Source: Prevotella sp.
GTDB lineage: Bacteria > Bacteroidota > Bacteroidia > Bacteroidales > Bacteroidaceae
Reading direction: 5' to 3'
Length of the DNA: 55,847 bases
NCBI GenBank assembly: GCA_016285245.1
Contig: JAEEQH010000019.1
Span: forward strand, 1 to 55,847
Under the pieces are notes generated by a model. That model was not told where the DNA came from and made no database searches. It saw only the letters and a list, made by a program, of their open reading frames with translations. Position 1 is the first letter of the stretch. Each line of letters begins with the position of its first letter. The position numbers and the translations under genes are program-made. Of the stretch, positions 49,437 to 55,847 are shown piece by piece.

Positions 49437-49468
49437 TTTGGCGGATTGAAAAATAGTGCCTACTTTTG
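49437..49468 (+). promoter_or_regulatory. Promoter of the DUF2975-like/HTH genes (TTTG, 20 nt, TACTTTTG)
   Basis: -33 TTTG at 49437-49440, -7 TACTTTTG at 49461-49468, spacer 20 nt, followed by a leader of about 60 nt with TCAATAAAC copies. Confidence 0.8.
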
Positions 49469-49532
49469 CACATCGAAATTCAATAAACATATAAACGGAA
49501 TCAATAAACAACCGAATTAAAACGATAAAAGT

Positions 49533-50012
49533 ATGAGTACATTGTTTCGCAATGCAGTAAAGAATCCGTTCACCACAGCTTTCATTGTGGTTATCACTCT
49601 TGTCATGGCATTTGTCATCTATGGCGACATTCAGAATATGCGCGCTGCCACGACAGGCTACGACTATTGCCATCACCTCTGCTTTCTGTTCGAGAACATC
49701 TGCATCAGTTTTTTCATGGCCATCTTCTGCATCATGGGATACCTTACTTATATTAATAAGCAGTATTCCAGGTGGAGCATCTGGCTGTTTTATGTGTTGG
49801 GCGCGGCTGTATTAGTGAAATTCTTCATAGCAGGCCTTCTCTACGACTATGTGTGCCACCATGTTGAAAGCGAATACATGGACAAGCTGCCCTCGCTGGC
49901 CAGGACAGTCTACATAGGCGGCGTCTACTGGATTGCCATTTTGTTCTTCACCGTGCCCAAGTTCATCAAGGACACGATGAAGCTGAAGGAAGAACAGGAT
50001 TTAACGATATAA
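49533..50012 (+). CDS. Four-helix membrane protein, DUF2975-like
   Basis: A 159-residue integral membrane protein with four helices: about 14-32 (TAFIVVITLVMAFVIYGDI), 55-75 (ICISFFMAIFCIMGYLTYI), 83-105 (WLFYVLGAAVLVKFFIAGLLY) and 127-145 (YIGGVYWIAILFFTVP). Size, layout and the partner gene fit DUF2975, whose members are nearly always followed by a YozG-type HTH gene, as here. The function is unknown. Its stop overlaps the HTH start (TAATG). I rate the exact family as probable, since the sequence match is weak. Confidence 0.65.
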   Translation: MSTLFRNAVKNPFTTAFIVVITLVMAFVIYGDIQNMRAATTGYDYCHHLCFLFENICISFFMAIFCIMGYLTYINKQYSRWSIWLFYVLGAAVLVKFFIAGLLYDYVCHHVESEYMDKLPSLARTVYIGGVYWIAILFFTVPKFIKDTMKLKEEQDLTI

Positions 50013-50227
50013 TGCCTATGGGAAAGATTATTGTGAACCTCGATGTAGAGATGGCGAAGCGCAAAATGTCGCTGAGCGAACTGGCAGAGGGAGTGGGACT
50101 GACGCTCGCCAACCTCTCAATACTGAAGACGGGCAAGGCCAAAGCCGTGCGATTCACCACCCTCGAAGCCATCTGCCGGGTATTGGACTGCCAGCCTGGC
50201 GACATTCTAGAATACAGAAACGATTAA
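50012..50227 (+). CDS. YozG-type (Cro/C1) helix-turn-helix regulator
   Basis: A 71-residue DNA-binding protein made of one HTH domain: KIIVNLDVEMAKRKMSLSELAEGVGLTLANLSILKTGKAKAVRFTTL (HTH about 20-45) and the family end ICRVLDCQPGDILEY. It is coupled to the membrane protein gene by TAATG overlap; ATG 50018 is an alternative start. It probably represses its own operon through the inverted repeat at 49410-49435, with the membrane protein modulating it. Confidence 0.88.
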   Translation: MPMGKIIVNLDVEMAKRKMSLSELAEGVGLTLANLSILKTGKAKAVRFTTLEAICRVLDCQPGDILEYRND

Positions 50228-50249
50228 TGGTTACAAAATTGTGAATACG

Positions 50250-50732
50250 ATGATTAGAAAAGCTGAAGTAAAGGATATACCGGGCATCATCAGTTTGCTG
50301 CATCAGGTAGACATGGTGCACCACGTGCTGCGCCCCGACTTGTTCAAACCCTATACGACCAAGTATAACGAACAGGAACTTGAAGACTTGTTGTGCGACG
50401 ACAGCAAACCGATCTTTGTCTTTGAAGACGGAGCGGTATTAGGCCATGCTTTCTGCATGGTGACCGAAGTGAAGGGCGACAAGCTGCTGCAGGACATCAA
50501 GACGCTGTATATTGATGACATCTGCGTGGACGAGAAGGCTCGCGGCAAGCACGTCGGCAAGGCGTTGTATGAGTATGTACGCGACTACGCAAAGTCCATT
50601 GGCTGCAACAACATCACCCTGAATGTGTGGGAGGGCAACGATGCGGCGATAAACTTCTACAGGAACATGGGCATGAAAGTCCAGAAGACGACGATGGAAA
50701 TTAAGGACCTGAACAAAGACGACGATGAGTGA
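50250..50732 (+). CDS. GNAT family N-acetyltransferase
   Basis: A 160-residue acetyl-CoA-dependent acetyltransferase. Motif A with the CoA-pyrophosphate loop is IDDICVDEKARGKHVGKALYEYVRDYAKSIG; the following NNITLNVWEGNDAAINFYRNMGMKVQKTTME gives motif B and the C-terminal strand. The acceptor is unknown. ATG 50250 is preferred to the GTG at 50241. It lies 22 nt after the HTH gene and is likely in the same transcript. Confidence 0.9.
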   Translation: MIRKAEVKDIPGIISLLHQVDMVHHVLRPDLFKPYTTKYNEQELEDLLCDDSKPIFVFEDGAVLGHAFCMVTEVKGDKLLQDIKTLYIDDICVDEKARGKHVGKALYEYVRDYAKSIGCNNITLNVWEGNDAAINFYRNMGMKVQKTTMEIKDLNKDDDE

Positions 50733-50790
50733 CTAAAGGAGGGTACGTAATACCTACTTCTGATTAACCTGCTCTTGCAGGTCGTCGCTG

Positions 50791-50831
50791 GTGCGCAATG
50801 CTTAAAAACCTCGTTTTTAGGTATTGCGCAC
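50791..50831. promoter_or_regulatory. 19-bp hairpin (GTGCGCAAT ... ATTGCGCAC) before the DUF2023 gene
   Basis: 50791-50809 pairs with 50813-50831 around a 3-nt loop; two of the pairs are G-U. It may terminate the upstream GNAT transcript. It also covers the -33 TTG of the next promoter (50824-50826), so it could regulate DUF2023-flavodoxin. Confidence 0.6.
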
Positions 50832-50854
50832 TTCGTTTATTCGCCGTACCTTTG
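50824..50854 (+). promoter_or_regulatory. DUF2023-flavodoxin promoter (TTG, 20 nt, TACCTTTG)
   Basis: -33 TTG at 50824-50826, -7 TACCTTTG at 50847-50854, spacer 20 nt, 36 nt before the DUF2023 ATG. Confidence 0.72.
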
Positions 50855-50890
50855 CACCGTGATTAGAAACCACACCCGAACTTAAAATGG

Positions 50891-51358
50891 ATGAAAACGA
50901 TGACGATTCCCACAGAGATGAAGGCTGCGAGTAAGCGAGAGCAGAGCCAAGCATGCTTGAGCAATGCCGAGCGTGAGCAGGCTGGAGCAACGCTCAAGGT
51001 ACTGATGAACCACATCTACGAACTGCAAAAAGGTGTGCGCCAGATGGTGCTGTTCACCTGCAACAAGAAGTACAGCGAACTGGCCACACAGCGACTGGAG
51101 AGTCAGGGCATTCCATACGTGCTACAACCTGCAGGACAGCAGAACCTGAACGTATACTTCGGACGGCGCGAGTGTCTGGAGGCCATCCGGCTCATCGTCA
51201 CCCGTCCGCTGAACCAGTTGACGCCCGAAGAGGACTTTATACTTGGCGCCATGCTCGGCTACGACCTCTGCGCACAATGCGAACGGTACTGCAAGCGCAA
51301 GAAAGGCAAGTGCCAATGCGACGGGAAATGCGACGGACATTGCATCAACAAGAATTGA
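50891..51358 (+). CDS. DUF2023 protein with a Cys-rich tail
   Basis: A 155-residue protein. The DUF2023 core (about 30-130) has TLKVLMNHIYELQKGVRQMVL, YVLQPAGQQNLNVYFGRREC and TPEEDFILGAMLGYDLCAQCERY. The C-terminus then carries seven cysteines in the order C-x2-C-x3-C-x6-C-x-C-x3-C-x3-C, a possible metal or redox site. DUF2023 genes commonly sit beside flavodoxin in Bacteroidales, as here, but their function is unknown. ATG 50891 is the first credible start; the first 25 residues are not conserved-looking and a later start is possible. Confidence 0.82.
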   Translation: MKTMTIPTEMKAASKREQSQACLSNAEREQAGATLKVLMNHIYELQKGVRQMVLFTCNKKYSELATQRLESQGIPYVLQPAGQQNLNVYFGRRECLEAIRLIVTRPLNQLTPEEDFILGAMLGYDLCAQCERYCKRKKGKCQCDGKCDGHCINKN

Positions 51359-51434
51359 AACAACGCGCTCGACCTTTGGTCGCTTGCTACCGAAGGGACG
51401 CAAGAATTTCACGAATTAAACGAATTATAAAGTA

Positions 51435-51929
51435 ATGAACGCAACAATTGTAATCTATGGTTCCTCGACAGGAACCTGCGAGGCCATCGCAGAGAAGATT
51501 GCCTCGAAACTGGGCTGCGAGGCCCTGAACGTACAGGACTTGACAGCCAACATCGTCAGCTCCAACCAGAACCTGATCCTCGGCACCTCGACATGGGGCG
51601 CTGGCGAACTGCAGGATGACTGGTACGACGGACTGAAGACGCTCCAAGGTGCTGACCTCAGCGGTAAGACCATCGCCATCTTCGGCTGCGGCGACTGCTC
51701 ATCATATAGTGACACGTTCGTTGGCGGCATGGGCGAACTCTACAACGGCATCAAGAACAGCGGTGCCAAGTTCATCGGTGCTGTTGACACCGACGGCTAC
51801 ACCTTCGACGACTCAGAGGCCGTGATCGACGGCAAGTTCATCGGCCTGCCCCTCGACGACATCAACGAGGACGACAAGACCGACACCCGCATCGAGGCCT
51901 GGATAGCCGCCATCTCTCCAAGTCTATAA
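51435..51929 (+). CDS. fldA: Flavodoxin
   Basis: A 164-residue FMN electron carrier that replaces ferredoxin, often under iron limitation. The phosphate loop is IVIYGSSTGTCEAIAEKIA (5-23). The FMN-binding loops are STWGAGELQDDWYDGL and FGCGDCSSYSDTFVGGMGEL; IDGKFIGLPLDDINEDDKTDTRI is typical of the long-chain type. It is 76 nt after the DUF2023 gene and probably co-transcribed. It ends before a hairpin at 51974-51997. Confidence 0.94.
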   Translation: MNATIVIYGSSTGTCEAIAEKIASKLGCEALNVQDLTANIVSSNQNLILGTSTWGAGELQDDWYDGLKTLQGADLSGKTIAIFGCGDCSSYSDTFVGGMGELYNGIKNSGAKFIGAVDTDGYTFDDSEAVIDGKFIGLPLDDINEDDKTDTRIEAWIAAISPSL

Positions 51930-51973
51930 TCACAGGTATATAATCTTAAAAGTATTTGTTTAGTTTAGTAATG

Positions 51974-52001
51974 AGGGCTTGCCGTGAGGTTAGCCCTTTA
52001 T
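51974..52001. terminator. Terminator between fldA and the 8-TM gene
   Basis: AGGGCT (51974-51979) pairs with AGCCCT (51992-51997), followed on the plus strand by TTATTTATT. It is short, but correctly placed between convergent genes. Confidence 0.55.
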
Positions 52002-52985
52002 TTATTCAGTAGTGACATACTTCGAACTGAATATGGTGAGGACTACAACTATGATGAATACCGCAAGGATGATAGTCATTTCGCGAATATGGTTCATGGG
52101 ATCAACCCATATCTCATTGAAAAAGCCGTTGCGGGCCATAATCTCCACGAAGGTCCAGAATACGATGACGGTAGCCAGTGCATAGCGTATGTTGCGTCCC
52201 CAGGCTGCAATATGCAATTCTTTCTTCAGCATCAGTATCGAACTGACGAGGCTGACCAGTGCCAGAATAATAGTCACAGGATGGTCCTGCCCCAGGAACA
52301 CGGGATCGTAACAGAACATCAGCAGCAGATAAATGCCCCACATCATCACGTTCCATTCCATGAAGGTGACGATAGAGGAATTTCGGATGCCCACGCGAAT
52401 ACCGCCTTGCAGGTTGCTGAACCTGCGACTCTTTGGCAGACAGTGATTTTGCAGCCAGTTGATGAAGTCGCATCCGGTCTTGGTGCAGAACACGTAGAAC
52501 AGCATGACGACCACCCACATGCCGAAGGTGGCAGGCATGATAAGGTACTCAGGTCTTGATCCGCGCATCGCTTTAAGTTCGGCACGACTGTAGTCTTCCA
52601 GGGGTGTGCCGTTTATCAGGTATTCCTGGTGGTTGATGAGTCCATCCACATACTGCGTCGTGGTCTGGATGACACCAGAACCATAGAGGTCGCAGTGTAC
52701 GCCGAAGCGCTGGGCATAATAGACGAAGAGGAATTCTACCCATCCCGTCCAGAAGAGCATGGCTCCCACAATGCCGAAAATAGTTTGATGGGTATCACCC
52801 TTGGCAAATACACCCCAGATGGTGACAATCAGTCCGACAAATCCCATGGCGAAGGCGCAGTAATGCAGCGTCTCTGTTGCCAGGAAGTGCTCCATGAGCG
52901 CCATCATGGCGTGGCCTAACGGCATGAGCAGTAACACAACCAGAAAGGACCCGATGCTTTTCCCAATATATAATTTTTTCTTCAT
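52002..52985 (-). CDS. Eight-helix membrane protein in the haem uptake gene group
   Basis: A 327-residue integral membrane protein with about eight helices, starting with IGSFLVVLLLMPLGHAMM and ending with MTIILAVFIIVVVLTIFSS. The loop between helices 3 and 4 is long and external-looking (HCDLYGSGVIQTTTQYVDGLINHQEYLINGTPLEDYS). I recognise no named family. It lies 30 nt after the HmuR-like gene on the same strand, so it may move haem or iron across the inner membrane or assist the receptor. That role is inferred from position only. Confidence 0.7.
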   Translation of the reverse strand: MKKKLYIGKSIGSFLVVLLLMPLGHAMMALMEHFLATETLHYCAFAMGFVGLIVTIWGVFAKGDTHQTIFGIVGAMLFWTGWVEFLFVYYAQRFGVHCDLYGSGVIQTTTQYVDGLINHQEYLINGTPLEDYSRAELKAMRGSRPEYLIMPATFGMWVVVMLFYVFCTKTGCDFINWLQNHCLPKSRRFSNLQGGIRVGIRNSSIVTFMEWNVMMWGIYLLLMFCYDPVFLGQDHPVTIILALVSLVSSILMLKKELHIAAWGRNIRYALATVIVFWTFVEIMARNGFFNEIWVDPMNHIREMTIILAVFIIVVVLTIFSSKYVTTE

Positions 52986-53015
52986 CTTTCAATTGTAAAT
53001 TTTCAATTCTCAATT
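52986..53015 (-). repeat. AATTGAGAATTGAAAATT words before the 8-TM gene
   Basis: Minus strand: GAATTGAGAATTGAAAATTTACAATTG leads from the hmuR stop to the next ATG. The words contain TGA. Confidence 0.75.
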
Positions 53016-54971
53016 CTAAAACAGGTCAAGCCCCATTCCTATCATCACATTGGTACCATCGGTAATAGGAGCGTTCAGATAGTAATAGTCGGGCTTGTAG
53101 TTCAGCAGATTATCAATCGTTAACGACACCTTTGCCCTGTTCCACAGACGTCCCGTCAACATTAGTTTCCACAGACTATAGGCAGGATAGTGTATCGTTG
53201 TAGTACCTTGACTGATGTCATAGTAGTCGCGATATTCCTCGTTGTCTACCGCCGACAACAATCGTCCGTTGAGCGTCGCGCTGAAGGCGTAGTCTGAAGA
53301 GAACGTCTTGTCAACGCCCACTTCCCAGTTCAGTGCATGAGGACGGGCGGGGATATACTGATTATTGATGGTGTTGCCATCGCTTTTGGGCAGTCGCTCC
53401 TTGGTGAAGGCATAACCCACCTTAGCCGAAACGATGTTCCAACGGTAGCGCGCCGTCAGGTCAGCGCCATAGACGGAATAGGTCTCCAGATTGGTGTATG
53501 ACAGGTAGAGCTGACCGTCCTGCGGGCTGCGATAGTAGGGGATGCCAGTACTGATTTTATCCTTGACGCTATTGTAGTAGCCCATCGCCATCACGTTGAA
53601 TCGCCCCTTGGTATATTCTACCGATGCATTCAGATTGTGGCTCACTTCTGCCTTCAGGTTCTCGTTGCCCTCAACAATCCAGATGCCCGACATGTCAAAT
53701 TCGTAGTTTTTCTCCTTCAGTGTAGGTGCACGGAATCCCATGCCGTAGCTCATGCGGAGGCTCACGTTGCGTTTGGGTTGATAGCGCAGCGACAGCTTGG
53801 GCGTCAGTCGTGACAGGCTGCCATCAGAGAAGTAGTCATAGCGCAGGGCTCCTACCGCCTCCCACTGACGGTTGATGTTCCAGTCGTACTGTGCAAAGGC
53901 ATCAGCTGTAGTCTGGTGACGCGTACCATCAGTCAGTTTATCGTTCATCAGGTAGTCGCGCATCATGTCGCCACCCAGCGTCAGGATGTCGCCACGGCTC
54001 GTCGAGTGGTTGTAGAGTGCTCGGACGCTGTTCTGCACATTGCTATAAGTGCGTATGTCGAGGTTCTGAGAGCGTAGCAGCGTCGACTTGTCGTACTGGT
54101 CAAAGGCGTATGACAGCTCGGCATAGTCGTTATCCGTGATGTTCCACTCGCCCTTTACGCCTGCCGAGAAATCTCGGTAGCGCTCAGGTTCGCTGGGCAC
54201 ACGGGGCACCTGTCGGAAGTAGTAGCCAGCATGTGCCGAGAGTTTCAGCCCATCCATTGGACACAGCGTCAACTTGTCTTTCACGCTGACCACGCGGTTG
54301 CCATAGACCTCGCTAAACACACGTGTGGCAGGATTCGCCTTGCTGCTCACCTTATAGTTGTCTATATCGCTAAAGCTGGCAGAGAGTGCATTCGCCCAGT
54401 GGCTGCGTTTCATGCTGAAGATGCCGTCATAGCGCTGGCTGTTGTGGCGGCCCCACCGTGCATCGAGATGCAGATTCCATGGTCTTACGTTCTCCTTGGT
54501 GATGATGTTCACCACGCCACCCTCGGCATTGCTGCCATAGAGTGCAGAAGCAGCTCCCTTCACAATCTCTATACGTTCAACACCTGCCATCAGCAATCGT
54601 GAAAAGTCCACATCATCCATCGTCTCACCTGCCAGCCGTTCGCCATCGACGAGAAACAGAATACTCTGTCCACCAAAGCCCGAGAAGTTGAGATGGGTCT
54701 GCTGGTTCATGGCATACGAAAACTCTACGCCAGGCAATTCCTGGGTCAGCAGGTCCTGGATGTCGGTAGCATCGGTACGTTCTATATCCTTACTGGTGAT
54801 GACGCGTGTGGCGACAGGAGCATCAGCCAACATCTTGGGTGTACGCGTACCCGTCACCACAACCTGCGAGAGTGCGATGGTGTCGCGCTCGAAGTCGTGC
54901 AGTTGTTTGTCGTTTTGGGCATGGACACCCAGCGACAATGTGCAAACGAGGAGAAGGGAAAGGGGCTTCAT
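53016..54971 (-). CDS. hmuR: TonB-dependent haem/haemoprotein receptor, HmuR-like
   Basis: A 651-residue outer-membrane receptor. The signal peptide is KPLSLLLVCTLSLGVHA. The plug (about 35-165) has SQVVVTGTRTPKMLADAPV, LTQELPGVEFSYAM and IEIVKGAASALYGSNAEGGVVNIITKE, all intact, unlike the receptor at 45364. The barrel ends ITDGTNVMIGMGLDLF with the terminal Phe. The neighbouring HmuY-like lipoprotein points to haem. The start ATG 54971 overlaps the HmuY stop by four bases (ATGA), so the pair is translationally coupled. The frame runs on to 55136 only as antiphase sequence inside hmuY. Confidence 0.9.
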   Translation of the reverse strand: MKPLSLLLVCTLSLGVHAQNDKQLHDFERDTIALSQVVVTGTRTPKMLADAPVATRVITSKDIERTDATDIQDLLTQELPGVEFSYAMNQQTHLNFSGFGGQSILFLVDGERLAGETMDDVDFSRLLMAGVERIEIVKGAASALYGSNAEGGVVNIITKENVRPWNLHLDARWGRHNSQRYDGIFSMKRSHWANALSASFSDIDNYKVSSKANPATRVFSEVYGNRVVSVKDKLTLCPMDGLKLSAHAGYYFRQVPRVPSEPERYRDFSAGVKGEWNITDNDYAELSYAFDQYDKSTLLRSQNLDIRTYSNVQNSVRALYNHSTSRGDILTLGGDMMRDYLMNDKLTDGTRHQTTADAFAQYDWNINRQWEAVGALRYDYFSDGSLSRLTPKLSLRYQPKRNVSLRMSYGMGFRAPTLKEKNYEFDMSGIWIVEGNENLKAEVSHNLNASVEYTKGRFNVMAMGYYNSVKDKISTGIPYYRSPQDGQLYLSYTNLETYSVYGADLTARYRWNIVSAKVGYAFTKERLPKSDGNTINNQYIPARPHALNWEVGVDKTFSSDYAFSATLNGRLLSAVDNEEYRDYYDISQGTTTIHYPAYSLWKLMLTGRLWNRAKVSLTIDNLLNYKPDYYYLNAPITDGTNVMIGMGLDLF

Positions 54972-55732
54972 ATCGGGTATTTGTACTCTATGGTCAACTG
55001 ACACTTGCGGTTGGTAGTGCCGATATAGTTCTTCAGGCGGATAGCGGCGTAGGTGCCGTCGGCCAGACGAACAACGAACACGTTGCTGTTGTGGGTGAAG
55101 GCAGGGGGCATGGGGGGAATGTCCAAACGGAGCCATTTACCCAACTCAGTATTGATCTTAATGCGCTGATTGCCAACGATGCCTTGCAACATACGGTCCT
55201 GCACGGTCCAAACGTCTGTCTGGTTCCATGTGTCGCACACGAAGTCGATGGTAGAAAAGACACTGTGACTCCCCACCTTGCTAATGTCGGTGATGGATGT
55301 CTCGATTGCTGCGCCGCCATTGGTCCTCACATTATTGCGATGGAAAGCCAAATCCCAATGTTCGGGTTCTGGCTGACGGACGGTGGGATAGCTCTCGCGA
55401 AACTCGTTGTTCGAGACTCCTTCACCAAAGACGTCGTACCAATAGGTGAAGATACCCGTGCTGTCTGCGTCGTAGCTGTCGGCCTTTTCCAACGGAATGT
55501 CGTAGGTTGTATAGACCTGCTCAAGCATCTCGCCTTTATCGGTAGCCTCCTTCAGGGCGTGCAGGTCAATATAGTGCCATTGCGTCCAGTCGGAGGCGTC
55601 GATATAGATATCGCCTGCAGCAGGTGTGGCTGGCTCGTCGTAGATATCGTCAAGAATACCGTTACAGGCTGTGAGCATCGCAAGGAGCCCACAGCCTACA
55701 ACAGTCTTTATCTTGCGTATGACGTTCGTCAC
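54968..55732 (-). CDS. hmuY: HmuY-family haem-binding lipoprotein
   Basis: A 254-residue surface lipoprotein. The signal ends LLAMLTAC with lipidated Cys23. The HmuY core has the family mark EPEHWDLAFHRNNVRTNGGAAIETSITDI, and a C-terminal all-beta part ending QLTIEYKYPI. HmuY of Porphyromonas strips haem from host proteins using two His ligands; Prevotella homologues often use Met instead. His and Met are present here, but I cannot assign the ligands. The start is a GTG at 55732, since no ATG precedes the signal. It is coupled to hmuR. Confidence 0.87.
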   Translation of the reverse strand: MTNVIRKIKTVVGCGLLAMLTACNGILDDIYDEPATPAAGDIYIDASDWTQWHYIDLHALKEATDKGEMLEQVYTTYDIPLEKADSYDADSTGIFTYWYDVFGEGVSNNEFRESYPTVRQPEPEHWDLAFHRNNVRTNGGAAIETSITDISKVGSHSVFSTIDFVCDTWNQTDVWTVQDRMLQGIVGNQRIKINTELGKWLRLDIPPMPPAFTHNSNVFVVRLADGTYAAIRLKNYIGTTNRKCQLTIEYKYPI

Positions 55733-55735
55733 CTA

Positions 55736-55847
55736 TTATTTAATAAGGTATTTCTTGCCGTTTTTGATGACCAGTCCCTTGTGGTCGTTACCTACGCGCT
55801 GGCCATTCAGATTGTAAACAGCATCGTCGGCACTCTTTTCCGTCACG
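55736..55847 (-). CDS. C-terminal type IX secretion sorting tail of a truncated gene (partial)
   Basis: The last 36 codons of a gene entering from the right edge. The visible end is AVYNLNGQRVGNDHKGLVIKNGKKYLIK, the Bacteroidetes type A sorting signal also found on the xylanase at 30048. The protein should be exported through the T9SS and anchored at the surface. Two stops (TAA TAG) follow, and the HmuY start lies 3 bases beyond the first stop, so it is probably the first visible gene of the haem operon. Its catalytic or binding part is outside the window. Confidence 0.85.
   Translation of the reverse strand, partial: VTEKSADDAVYNLNGQRVGNDHKGLVIKNGKKYLIK

Noticed and set aside
54972..55136. 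55-residue N-terminal extension of the HmuR-like receptor
   Set aside because: It overlaps hmuY in another frame and would bury the clear signal peptide starting at 54971.
1..55847. Mobile elements, phage genes, tRNAs and rRNAs
   Set aside because: I looked for transposase or integrase motifs, tRNA cloverleaf hallmarks and rRNA sequence on both strands and saw none. A covariance or profile search could still find a divergent one.

Overview
The window looks like a chromosomal segment of a Bacteroidales bacterium, most likely Prevotella or a close relative. The evidence is: Bacteroidetes-type promoters (TTTG, 20 nt, TAnnTTTG), type IX secretion sorting tails, PorD (DUF4835), HmuY/HmuR haem uptake, a GH10 xylanase with carbohydrate-binding modules, fur-purA-hisS gene order, and many Bacteroidetes-restricted domain families (DUF4252, DUF4421, DUF1460, DUF2023, DUF3127). 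Genes are GC-rich. Intergenic DNA is AT-rich and full of short tandem words. I saw no transposase, phage gene, CRISPR array, tRNA or rRNA.

Layout. 1-0.9 kb: end of an Hsp20 gene and a repeat-rich intergenic island. 0.9-5.5 kb: rsmG, an MBL hydrolase, then leftward DUF1232, DUF1460, DUF4421 and oxidoreductase genes. 5.6-13.3 kb: histidine biosynthesis (hisB, then hisG-hisD-hisC), interrupted by an ECF sigma/anti-sigma/DUF4252 cassette and an MltF-like lytic transglycosylase. 13.4-19.7 kb, leftward: nadE, a rhamnogalacturonan acetylesterase with a pectinesterase remnant, and hisS-purA-fur. 19.8-23.0 kb, leftward: AlkD-like repair protein, M49 peptidase, and an AraC protein with a histone-like tail. 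23.2-27.3 kb: a 1055-residue membrane-bound propeller/AraC regulator, riboflavin synthase, and a structured 6S-like RNA. 27.3-34.6 kb, leftward: MFS, HAD, porin-like protein, GH10 xylanase, EamA transporter, TruA. 34.6-43.3 kb: a DNA-maintenance block (DUF3127 protein with an SSB-like tip, dnaN, DnaQ-type exonuclease, porD, recN, a pseudo-protease with TPRs, dnaB). 43.4-48.4 kb: rpsP, glycosyltransferase, rhaM, TonB receptor, panE. 48.7-55.8 kb: HU-like protein, DUF2975-like/HTH pair, GNAT, DUF2023-flavodoxin, and a haem uptake operon (HmuY, HmuR, 8-TM protein) that runs off the end behind a T9SS cargo tail.

The most unusual feature is the family of intergenic word arrays. The clearest is 16 perfect copies of a 7-nt unit (TAAGCAT or TGAGCAT) between hisD and hisC. 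Every unit begins with a stop codon, and because 7 is not a multiple of 3 the array closes all reading frames. Related arrays lie just before many other start codons, usually in the orientation that carries stops on the coding strand. Words inside genes occur in stop-free orientation. Two separate 21-nt tandem arrays form a second repeat class. These are my best candidates for something undescribed. All functional statements come from reading the sequence and from family knowledge; no database search was run.
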